A stretch of DNA of 64,000 nucleotides, taken from NCBI GenBank assembly GCA_040954595.2, contig CM082589.2, positions 3,286,001 to 3,350,000 on the forward strand. Direction: 5' to 3'. Positions 24,401 through 37,200 of the stretch are shown piece after piece. The translations under genes and the position numbers were made by a program. The notes beneath the pieces were generated by a model. It had not been told where the DNA came from. It did no database searches and saw only the letters and a program-made list of their open reading frames with translations. Every line of letters starts with the position of its first letter. The first letter of the stretch is position 1. Origin of the DNA: Balanoglossus misakiensis. Lineage: Eukaryota; Hemichordata.

Positions 24401-27400
24401 ATAGTTGAATACTTACATCCAATTCATCTGTCGTCCCTGGTTGGAATTTCTCTTCTTTGTCCTCCCCGAGCACCTTGGTTTCACTGACTCCATCAGATCC
24501 GTATGCAATCAGTGTTACTTTGGCCGTGGTGCCAGCATTTTCATCCTTCCCTGTTGTGACATACACCTTCCATTCTCCTTCTGGAAGCAATAAAATATTC
24601 CGGAAAAATTAAAATCATGATATTAACATCGTGCCTTCTACAGGTATGTGTTAATACCGGATATATCTGTCAGCAGTGACTGTATTGAGAAGAAAATCTA
24701 AACTCTTTTCATTCCACACTATGGATATAATTGCAAACACAACTCTGTATCGTTTCAATGACTTTGCTGAACTTACGCGATTCCGGTGGTGTCTCCTCTT
24801 CAGGCAATGGTTCCGCTATCCTCTCACTTTCCTGTATCTCTAACATAGAAATCATTTCCTCTGAAGGACTGTCTGGGTCCTCTGCTCCGATCAACCTGTG
24901 GTGCCAACCAACACCATTCAGATTAATTCAAACATTAAGAAACAAGAGCTACTCACACCCAAGCAACACACAATTAAACGCAAAAAGTCAAATGAACGCT
25001 CAGAGACAATTAGGTAAAGTGTTTCTTACGATAAGCATGAGAATTCCGTCTCCTGTTGAGCTGCAATGCCTTCTTTGATGACCACTTTCTCCACAAACCA
25101 CGGCTGACCTGGTGTCTTCCACAATAAAATTTGTTGGACTTTGCCAAGTGACACAGCTTCTATTGTGAATTCATCAACCTTTTCATAAAGAAACAAGATA
25201 ATATATGTGAGAATATACTGCAGTGTAACGGTACATCTGCCTGGTTATCCATAACTGTTGAAGTAAATGAATATACATACATTGAAAATAATCAATCCCA
25301 ATGCAATCTAAAAATCAACAGCATACAAACCTTTCCTGGTTTATCAAAGGACTTTTCTTCACTGTTTGGTTTGCATAGAGCCCTCTTACCAGTATCGCCT
25401 CTCTCACCAAATATGGTAATGTACACATCGGAATCTGTTTCTGCTTTGTTGTCATCAGCTGTATACACAGTGACGAGGTATGGAATCACTGGTGAAAAAA
25501 ACAGGAAAAGAAAAATTATTTATTACTTAATTATTTAGTTTATGCTTATTTGTGCCTTGCGTTGTCTGACAAACTTTACCAGGGCTTGTCATCATCTTTC
25601 GGGAACACGTTTGATGAAAAAAGACAGTGTAAAATTTTGCCTTACCTGGTAAAGGATCTTCATCATCTCTGATTGCCGGTAATTCTCTGACGAACACACA
25701 GTCATCCTCTGTCTTGGAGAACCACTTATTGACTTCAAATCGACACTCTGTCTCATCGTCTCTCAAGACTATATTACTGATGTGCAGTGCTGGTTGTTTC
25801 TTTTCTCCAGTGTCCTCGGAGTCTGGGTCGGCAGTCCCGGGGCGCTCCTCAAGCAAGACTCTGATTTTGTAGACTTGATGCAGCAGAGTGACTCCTGGGT
25901 TGAGCTGAAAGTTCAGGAAAGAAAAAATGCTATGACAATCAGGCAACCCGAACCCAGAATCTACCAGTAGATTAACACAAACTTTTCAAATTCAAAAACC
26001 ACTTTTGATTAGCATGTTACAACTTTTTACCTCAAATTCATCTGTTTTTCCAGGTGTAAACATGTCCTCCTGACCATTATCCAATGTCATCCACTCTGAC
26101 ATATGCGAGTTGTTCCTCTCTCTCAGTTCGTAGGCTACCAGGTGTACCTTAGCACCATTCAAATTGCTCTCCTGATCTTTGCTTGTCTCAACAGAACACT
26201 GCCACTTGGCTGAAACATGAAGAAAGTATACATTAGTGAAACTGCATGGTTTCTGGTGGTTATCTCAAATATAAATTCTCATAATATCGACAAGTGCATT
26301 ATATACATACTGCACTTATCCCATCTCACTGAATTTGTGAGAGCACTCTCACCCTTCTGATGTAAAGTATACCACATTACTTCCCTTCATTTTGCACTGA
26401 CTAACAACTGCCTCTTTGACAAAACTATCACAATCCACTGCAGCCATCCATACCTTGTGGATAAAGTGTAATCAACGTATCTTCTTCCCCTAGCCACTGA
26501 TTACACTCAAACACTATCTCTTTCGGATTGTCATCGATGGTGTATTTGATGACCACTTTCTCTGGGAACCATTTCTTGTCTGCGTCGTCCGAATCGATGC
26601 CGATGTAAATGTTCTCCAATATACCCAGGTCTACTGCCTCAAGTTTGAACGCATCCATCTGGGAATAAAAACATAAAATATTCAGTCACTAAACTTTCTT
26701 ATTCTGTACTTTTGTCACTGAATACTTTGACCACTACGATTGCTGGTACACACAGAATTATTTATTCAAGTTGTGTTAAATTCAAATTCTAAAAATTACA
26801 AAATCTTCGATTTGTAATATTACTCACTTGTCCTGCTTGGAATTTTTGTTCATTCTCAGTGATACTGTTCTTCAGATCTCTTCTGCCAGTGTCACCTTTG
26901 CTGCCGTTGAGGAAGACGAATATATTGGCATCAGTTCCACTGTTCTCTTCACTGCTGGTGTAGACTTCTACTTCATATTGTATTGCTGAAATGAATCAAT
27001 ACGACACATTAAAATTAGTATAATAAGAAAGTACAGTACAATCACTTCTAATTCACATACTGTTGACAGGAAACCTTGAAAGATAATAACTGACTTACTT
27101 TGAAGTGGTTCTTCCCCTTCTCTTACTGCCCCTGCTTCTTTGCATACGGTGCCATCACCATCATCTTCACCGATCCAACAGTCAAACTCAAACTCTAGCA
27201 TCTCACGAGTGTGAAGGTCTTCCATTTTCACCTGTAAACATCATTGCAATAATTATAAGAGATCAGTGAAAAATGTTAACATGATGCTTATAATAATCAT
27301 CCCAGCACATACACCATATACCAAGTTGGTCTGTTAGCCATAATATATGTACGGTACCTGTAGAGTTCTGATATACACTCTGACATACCTTGTTAACTTT

Positions 27401-30400
27401 CCATCTTGCGTCAGGGTTGGTGTTGTCATGCAAAAGTCGGATTTTGGAGACTTTACCGATATTGCCAATGTTGATCTGAAAAACAACCAATGACAAGTTA
27501 GAAATTTGCTCAAACCCTGCAATACATACAAGGCAAAATTCTTTCGCTGTCATTATTTTCATCATACTAAAACATCGTTAAAGAATGATTTTCTGCACGC
27601 AAGAACTCCACTTACATCAAATCTTTCAACGCTTCCAGGATCGAACATCTCAGAATTCATGGCTCCATCGCTGAGTTCATGTTTGGAGCTCTGTCCCTTC
27701 TCGCCGTATATAATCATATAGACCAACGCTTTGGTGCCTGCGCCATCCTCATCTGAGGTTACTATGGTAACATTCCAGAAACCTTCTGTAAATATGAAAA
27801 AAGAAAGAACTGTTGGCATATCCCTAAAAGATTTTCGATGCTTTTCAAAATTTTACCCCAATATACAAAATGTACTGGATTGAAGATCACAGGTGAAAAA
27901 ATTGCTTCACTTTTATGTCTTGTGAGGATGGATTACAATACCTGTCTTAGGTTCTTCATTGTCCACTGGTGGTACCGGCATTGCTCCTAATAATGTCAGT
28001 TTTCTTTCTGTCTTCCTGTCATCCACTCCTGTGTCAAGCCATCTGCACAAAAAGTATTCAAGAATAAATTTGTTAGTAAATACAAACAGATATTTCCCTG
28101 CCACATTGACCAATTGGTTTACCCCTTTCTTGATGACACAAACACATTTGTCACAAACACTATCTTACCTATGGCAAGGGAAGTAGAACATGGTCTTAGC
28201 ATCTTTAGTTTCCTTGATGGTAACTTTGTCAACGTACCACCCAGCACCATATCCCTCTTCATTGTGACCAAACACAATACTCTGCGGTTTCACAAGATCC
28301 ACTGACGTGATATAGAAGATGTCAGTCTGAAAGAAACAAAATAAATAAATAAATAAATAAACAAACAAAGAGACAGGCAATAAAAGCAAATGAATATTAT
28401 CACAAAGCAAAAAGTCAATGTCACTGAATTTTCAAACTCTATATACCTGTCCTTGTTGGAACTTGACTTCTTTCTTATTCGATTTCTTGAGATTTCTTCT
28501 GCCAGTGTCTCCAAATTTCTTGTCGCCGTATATGGTCATGTAAACATCAGCTTCTGTGGCAGCCGCACCTTTGCTCCCAGTATGCACTGCAACTTCGTAC
28601 TTGTACACTGTATGCGGAAAAGATATTAATCCATGAATTGTTCAAAAATTTCAATTTCAGTTCTCCTTGAAGAAACACAGTCGAACCCCTTCTGTCAGTA
28701 TGTCACACTGTCTATTGAACACTCTTACCTGGGGGTGGTGGGATATCTGGTCTGATGGCTGGCAACTCAACCATGATATCATCTTCTTCTTTCTCTTCTG
28801 AGTCCTCCTCATCTTTTTGCTTCTCTCCGGCCTCATCATTTCTTTCATCACTGTCTCCAGGATTCTCTGCGTTCTCCACGTCTTCCTCTTTGGGTTTGTC
28901 TGTCTTCTTCTCCTCTTCTGCTTCTCGTAACCATTTGTCGGCAAAGAAGTGGAACTCTTGGTTTGTGTCACTGTCCTTCATTTTGATCTGTTATTAAAAT
29001 TAAAGTAGACAAATACAGTCAATCAATCAATCAATCAAACCAAGGTGGTGAAAGGTTTAAAAGCAAATGTCTGGGACAACTTCTCACCTTGTCAAGGAAC
29101 CATGATGGATCATCACCAGTGTTGTCATGGTAAACACGGATTTTATACAAAGGCCCAATATCACCAACATCAATCTGTGGAAAGTCATGATGCACATATA
29201 AAAATATTTAATATTACATTCAAATTCATTGTGATATTTTTACATTTAGAGCTTGAGTGTCTTTGTTTACATCATAGGTTCAATTTTGGCATTACTATTC
29301 TGTCTGTGGACAAAAACTATGACAAGCTAAGTGCATCAAACTTACATCAAACTCTTCAGTTGAACCTTCTTTGAATTTCAGTCCACCATCCTTGTCACCA
29401 TCAGCGCTTTTGCCATCCTCAGACACTTGTTCATTTGTTTCCCCTTCCTCTGACTCTTTCCTCAGTGGAATCGGTTCGGAACAATCTTTACTGCCATAGA
29501 CCACCATGAACACCTGAGCTGTGGTTCCCATCTTTTCTTCTTTACCAGTTCTCACCCATACGTGCCATTTGCCCTTGGAGTTAGATTCTCCATCATCCAC
29601 CTCTTCTTTTGTCTCCTCCTCCTTGCCTGTTTCTCCCTCCTTCTCCTCTGTCTCATCTTTCTCCTCAGGAGGAGGGACTGGTCTTTCATCTACATAATTA
29701 ATGAGATGAGGTTCCCATGTATTTTAGTTGGTGCAAATAAAAAACTGACATAACATGATAACAGGCAACGAATAATATGACTTAAATTCAACTACTGAAT
29801 TTCTTTCCATTTTTTCATGGACGGTTCCAGCTTCTACACTTACATCCTGTGATCTCTCTTTCCACGAAGATGTTCCCATCATCTTCTGTCTTTCCCAGCC
29901 ATTCCTTGCTCTCAAACATGTACTGAGTCTTGGCAGTTTCTGACTCTGTCACTGTAATATGGCCCAAGAACCATGCATCCTCCGGCTCTGTTGCATCAGT
30001 ACCGATGGTGATTTTCTCCAAGTGACCAAGGGAGACTGCTTCCACTAGGAATGTGTCAACCTGATAGAGCAAAAAAGTTTTTTTTTTTCAACTTCAAAGT
30101 CAACTTCAACATTTTGTAAAAATGGTAGACCCACAGAAACATGTAGATTGCATTAAAGATTGTCAAATTACAGTACCTGTCCTTGTTGGAAGAACTTTTT
30201 CTCTTCTTTTTCATTTTCACCTTCAGACTGTTTTTCTTCATCGCCATCTTTCTTGTCATCTTTTCCATCTTTCTTGTCGTCTTCCTTGGGTTTTAACTTG
30301 AGGAGTTGTCTTTTGCCGGAGTTCCCATTCTCTCCGTGAATCGTGACGAAGACGTTGGCACCAGTGCTGGCCTGCTCATCGTCTCCAGTGTTGACTTCAA

Positions 30401-31291
30401 CTATGTATGTAACCACTGCAACAGAAAATAATAGTAGTTGAAAAAAATAGTTCAAGGAAACAAAATATTCATGATAGAGTATTGTATAAACTTGATGGTG
30501 ACTAACATGGAATGTGTACATTTGAACAGGCATATACTGAAGACTGACTACTGTTTGTAGCAGTGACTTTACTCACAAGGCAAAGGATCTGTGCTTGGTC
30601 TCAACACTGGGACTTCCTTGTAGATGTCGCAGTGACCTTCATCTTTGGATAGCAGACTGTTCATAGTGAACTGTAGCTCCTCATGGGTGTGTTTGTCTTG
30701 TATTTCAACCTAAACATGAAAAAACATGTTTAACTTATTAAGATTACCGGATATATATTATGACGAAAGCACTTGCATCATGACAAAACTACAGCTTTCT
30801 GTCAAAGGAAATCCTATGTGATCAATGCTATTATCATAAGAGAGGGAAATTCTATAACACAGAAAGCAGAGGTTGCCTTCACTGATTAGACAGCTGTTCA
30901 TTGCCAGGTGATCAATTTGAGTTGTAATGTGGTACCTTGTGTATGTGCCAAGCTGGGTTGTCGCCACTGTTGTCATGCTGTACTCGAATCTTGCTGATTT
31001 CACCAATCTCATCGACGTTGATCTGAAATTCAACAAATACATTTGTTTTCAATCAGTCAACTTGTTTTCTAAGATGGGCCACAACACTAGAAAACAGGAA
31101 TGAAAGCATTCAAACTATTGCAAATTCAACACTTACATCTATATTCTGGTCATCTCCAGCCATGAGTTTCTCCGTATCCAATGGCAACTCTGGCATCTGG
31201 CCGTCAACACCACACACTACAAGTGACAGCTGAGATGTTGGAATAATATCCTCCTTCTTAACAATCTTCACTTTCACTGACCATTTACCTC
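20078..31291 (-). other. Giant gene: PLAT block A12-B17 and last exon (exons 61-92)
   Basis: A12: 31291-31137, 31022-30936, 30709-30577. B12: 30415-30177, 30060-29844. A13: 29689-29346, 29174-29088, 28987-28729. B13: 28607-28447, 28326-28169, 28042-27942. A14: 27785-27616, 27475-27389, 27231-27099. B14: 26985-26828, 26658-26454. A15: 26209-26031, 25904-25646. B15: 25488-25331, 25178-25030, 24895-24777. A16: 24580-24417, 24224-24138, 23916-23569, the last running into B16. B16 continues at 23405-23327, 23226-23074. A17: 22943-22780, 22644-22558, 22463-22331. B17: 22153-21999, 21814-21657, 21527-20078. These domains are more divergent than the central ones and several (B12, A13, B16) carry Lys/Glu/Asp-rich loop insertions. 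B14 and B15 have lost the GHDG motif. Confidence 0.85.
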
Positions 31292-34200
31292 CTGCAGATA
31301 AAAAAAACAACCAATCATCAATTCAGTAATAAAATGATATAAATGTTGTTTCTTTTAGATATTTCCAGACCCAAAGCAATTTGTTGGCAGAGGGGTATTT
31401 AAAATGCATATTTTCACTGACTTACTGGTTTCTGCGGTTTCTTTTGTTTCTTCTGCTTGTTGAACTGGTCTGACACCTGTAGAAATAATAACATGGCAAA
31501 GTTTGATTTCATTTCCGAGTCTATATACATGTCCTATACTTTAACATGTAAGAAAAATACTGGGATAACTTTTCGTTCTTACCCAGCAATTGGAGTTGTC
31601 TGCAAGTCTTCCTGTCATCCACATGATCATCCAACCACTGGTCGCACCAAAATACAAATTCACTCTCAGCGTCTTCTGACTCCCGTACAATAATCTTCTG
31701 AATAAAGACACCAGCACCTAAGAGAGAGAATAGACATTTTTTTATGTAAAACTGCCTTACCCAGGTGACAAGGACAAGGGTGTAAAGTTTATAAAACATG
31801 CCATGCATATATAATTATAAGTATTTTTCCAGGAGAACTCACCATATCCAACACCATCCTGAGACACTTCAACCATTTTCAACTCTCCTAGGGAAACAGC
31901 TTCTATGATGAAAGTATCCATCTGAGATGAGAAAGAGAGAAAAAAAATATTGACTGTATCTGTACATGTCTGCTGAATACACACCAAGGGAAGATAAAAT
32001 CACTGGTGACTACAAACACTGAAATACAATATAATCTTCCAAGAAACCTGACAACAAATGTGAAACAGACTGTCAGCGATTTTTGACAGATTAAACACAT
32101 ATGAAGGGCGCAAATCAAAACTGAATGGAAGCCGTAAACACAAAAGTCAAATATATATTGACACATACTTGGTTTCCCTGGAATTTTTCTTCACTGTTCT
32201 GAGAGTAGAACAGACGTCTTCTACCAGAGTCACCCCTCTCACCATACAGTGTAACATGCACTCGGGCGTCAGTGTTGGCAGCCCATCTGTCTCCTGTGTA
32301 CACTATCACTTGGTACTTCAAGACTAAAATACAAACATCGTTGAGTGATAAATACATATACCTAATCAATAAAACTCACAAAACCACAGTCCCTTTGGTG
32401 TTCAGTTTACATAATAATTATTAATAATAATTATTTTTATTTAGGTTTTATAGTATATGTAGTAAATGTTGTTTTCTTACCTGGTGGTGGTTCCTGGCCC
32501 TCTCTCAAAGTAGGCAACTCCCTGGCGATGTCATAATCATCTTTGGTCCGTGACAACCACCTGTTGAAGCTGTACGTCAGCTTCTCACTGGATGCCTTCT
32601 CCGTCATCTCAACTTCCTCCAAGTACCAGCCTTCCCAGTTGTCTTCGTCTAAATGCTCGACGCGGATTTTGTACATTTCTCCTATAGGGTCGATTGTGAT
32701 CTGTAAATAATATTAGCCAGCATGACATCCTGTCTCTCAGTGTGCTTGATCAATACAAGCATAAAGAACTCTTATTTTTGCAGAAGAATTGTCATCATCT
32801 TTCACAGGATAATAGATTATTCATATGAGTGTATGCATTTATCTGTCTACAAAGGACGGCAGTTAAGATGAAGAGACTTGTTCTGAAATTTGGACACTCA
32901 GGATCATAGACAGAGAAACTGGACAAATGAACTTGGAACTCAACAATCTTACATCAAATTCGTCCACGTTTCCAGGCTGTAACGCCGGCTCTCCACCGAT
33001 GTTGATGGCATCAGTCTTACCCTTGTCACCATAGACGACAAGATACGCTGATGAATCTGCCGGTGGAAGGATGGAATCCTCGTGTGTCGTGATGACCACT
33101 TTCCACTCACCCTCTGCTGATGAATTGAATGTTAGCAAAGAACAGATGCAAGTTAGAAACTACGAGGGGTTAGTTGTTAGCATAGGGGGGAAACTTTTAA
33201 GCTCTTCCAAATCAAAGTGTTGAGTTTGTGTACAAAAACATCACCATAATATCATCTTTCATCAGGTACGTGCCATTATCTATCTGAACACTTGTATCTT
33301 TCAATAGCAATTACATGTATGACAATGCCTTCAACCTTCAAATCTGCCAAACTGAGACTGATGGAAGATGATATCTGGGGTACTACGGATACATATTTGG
33401 AAGAGTTCATTTCTTTCAGGGATTTCGTGATTGCCTGCAGCTACAGTATCTAGGCTGTGAGGTAGCTGTGACCATGGTCAGTACGCTGGTGTCAGTATGG
33501 TGGTACTTTGCCTTGTGCTTAATACCCAAAACAGCAACAAACCAAAACAACAATCAAAACAACAACAAAACAAAATAACAATGTGAACAGAATTGTTTCT
33601 GGTACATATATGCAGTACTGTCAACAAAAATAATTTTGTGAAAAAGTGCAAACTGCAAACACACAGTGATTTTGCACGAAAAAAAATGTGCAGTGGGCAT
33701 CGATATACCTTGGGTTTTTGTGGTGAGGGCTTGAGGGAAGACGTGGGAAAAATGTGAAAAATAACATTAAAAATAATGTAAGAATGGATGATTTGAAATA
33801 ACACACAAAGTTTTGATCATTGTAATTTTTTTTAAACTCTCAAAGATAACCCCTGAGTTTCTACACACAACAGAGATGTCTTACGTGGTGTTCCGAGAAG
33901 AAGCTCTCTCTCGATTGCTTCGTCGTCTTGTCCCACATCAAGCCATCTGTAATAAAAATGTCAGAGTTTTTCAATGAAATGAGATTTTTTTAAAGCAACA
34001 AAACGTGATTAACACAGCAATCAAACATGAGGGTGGTTCAATCTTTTAATGGAGCAACATCACATTTTTCTGACCAGTTCAATCTGTTAATAATTAAAGT
34101 ACCATCATGAGAGTTTTCTGACCTGTTACAAGGGAAGTGGAACTCCGCCTCTGAATCCTGTGCCTCTTTAACGATAACCTTGGAGCAAAACCATCCCTCC

Positions 34201-37200
34201 CCAGCTTCCTTTCCATTGTGCCCCACGACGACTTTCTGCAGCTCGCCGAGAGACACCGCTTCGATTTCAAACATGTCCACTTGTCCCGGTCGGAACTTCT
34301 CGTCGTTATTCAGCGACTTGAAGAGAACCCTGTTGCCAGTGTCTCCCCTCTCGCCGTAGATGTTCATGTAGAGGGTGGCATCCGTCTCGGAATTCTCTTC
34401 CTCACCGGTGAAGACAGAGACGAAATAACGCAGCACTATAAATAGAATAAGAGGTGTGATTGCTAGCTGTTATAGATACCTGGCATATTAACATTGTAGT
34501 TAGGTATGGTAAAATCTCATACAGTTGTTATTGTTTTCTATCGGAAGGCTGGACCTCTATAGAGGAAACTGAGGGTGAAAGGGTTAAACTCACTGCCCTA
34601 TTTTAGCAATGACTCAAACATGCTCCCTCAGGGAGAGAGACACCCATACATAACTGCCACCCTACAGACAATGTCCATACCTGGCAGTTTTTCTTCATCT
34701 TCCCTAATGGCCGGTAATTCCCTCAAGATGTCCAAGTCATCCTCGGTCCTCGACATCCATCTGTCAAATGTGAACGTCAACTCTTCTTCAGAACTTCTCT
34801 CTTTCATGCAGACTTCTTGCAGATGCCAACCTTGCCAATTGTCAGAATCATCATGGCCGATGCGAATCTTGTAGATTTTACCGACGCTGATTTTCACCTG
34901 TGACAAAGAAAACATGTACAAACACAATGATAATCAATAGAAATCAAACAAACTATAGATTTCTATAGAATGTTTTTGTAAGGGAGTTTTATAAAGAATG
35001 CCTAAAAATCAAGAGACATATGGTACAGACAAACAGACCAACAGAGAATTAGATTTTCACTCACCCTTTCAAAGACATCTGTTTTTCCAGGTTCAAAGAA
35101 TTCCGTTCCATCCTGTCCGAGAGGTATCGGATCTGATTTTCCACCATCTCCATAAACCACGAGGAGAACAGCTGCATCCATGGCAGCGATTGAATCATCC
35201 GCTGTTACCAAGGTGACGTCCCATTCTCCTTCTGGTTGCCCTGGATACAGGTCTCTCTCTATGGCTTTGTCATCCTGACCAGCATCCAGCCACCTGAAAG
35301 CAAAGTTTAGTGATTGTAGTTTAGCCACAGAAAACAATGGATTTAGACAACAACATCTTGCAAAGTTCGAAATGAACACAAACCTATCATTCTTGAAGAA
35401 AACCTCCTCCTTGGCGTCTTCCGACTCCTTGATCATCACATGACTCAGATACCAGCCTTGGCCGGCCTCTTTACCATCATGACCGACGACGACTTTCTTC
35501 AAGTCTCCCAGATGGACAGCTTCGATCTCGAAGACGTCCTTCTGCCCCCTCTGGAATTTCTTCTCATCCGTCTTGGATTTGAAGAGAACTCTGTTACCAG
35601 TGTCTCCTCTGTTGCCATAGATACAGAGGTAGCAAGTAGCATCCGTCTCTGCATTCTCTTCATCACCGGTTTGAACTTCAACATAGTACTTCAGTACTGC
35701 AATGCAACATAGAGATACTCTTGATCTTTGACTGATCGAAAAATCACTCCACATTAAAATTCTACATGTTACTGGCAGTATGATCAAAGAAATACAGCAG
35801 ATTGAAATTCTCTAAGGGCATGTTCAAATTATTAATGAAGGGTATGGTTCCATACCTGGTAGGACATCCTCCCCTTCCCTGATTGCAGGCAACTCCCTGA
35901 CAATATCCAGATCGTCCTGATCCCTGGACATCCACCTGTCGAATTTAAACTCCAGGATTTCCTGAGTTTTCCGGTCTTTCATTTTGACGTGATCCAGATG
36001 CCATCCGTCCCAGCCATCGTCATGCTCATGCCCGATTCTGATCTTGGTGATTTGGCCGATATTGCCAACATTGATCTGTGAATGGATGTGAAAAAATATT
36101 TGAGGTCTAGGTTATGGGGATATATGACCAGAAAGGCTAATCTTTTCACCAAGTAAAATACATCCAGCGATCTCTTCGGCCAAAGAAAATACAAAGTCAC
36201 TGCATGCTACAGTTTTTTCCTCACTAAATCAAAAAATACTCAGAAAATTTATGATTGCATGAATAACTTCATAAGTACCATACACAAAAAGGAAAATAAG
36301 ACCTTACTTACATCAAGTTCATTGGTTGTATTTGGTTCAAAGAACTCTGGTTTGCCGATACCCAGTGGTATTGGTTCAGTTTTGTCCTTCTTGCCATAGA
36401 CGACAATGTGGGCAGGGTTTTCATTGCGTGGTTTGGAGTCTTCAGCTGTTGTGATCCACAGTGTCCATTCATTTTCTGTAAACAAGATATATTTATTGAC
36501 AATTTGCTTGCTGATAATATGACAGTAGTAATAAACAAGTCTAATTTTGCTGTTGACATTTCCAAAAATAAAATTTCCCTTGCAAATACACCAGCTTCTC
36601 ATTTATTTCTTTGTACGAGCACACTATTGTTACAATCAAGTGTGATGTCAACTTACCAGGGACAGATGGTTTGAGCTCCCTCTCAATCTTTTTGTCATCT
36701 TTGCCAGCATCTAACCATCTGTGGAAGCAAGAAAATTAAGAATGCAATATGTTGGTACTGTCAAACCCTTGGTCACATCATACTGAAGATCAGTACAGTT
36801 ACATGTTTATCTTTCAGGATAGTAATGTTGAATCTGTTTGGCAAATTGTGGTCTTAAAATACACCTACTTTTCACACGGGAAGTACCATCCTATGCCCGT
36901 CTCTTCCGACTCCTTGATCAGAACTTTCTCCACAAACCAGCCATCGCCCGCTTTCTTGCCGTCATGCCCGATGACCACTTTGTTCAAGTCTCCAAGATGG
37001 ACAGCTTCGATCTCGAAGACGTCCTTTTGCCCTTTCTGGAACTTTGTCTCGTTCGTCTTGGATTTGACGAGAACTCTGTTACCAGTGTCTCCTCTGTCGC
37101 CATAGATACAGAGGTAGCAAGTTGCATCCGTCTCTGCATTGTCTTCTGTGCCGGTGTACACTTGAACCACATACCTCATCACTGCAAAGGTAATACAGAG

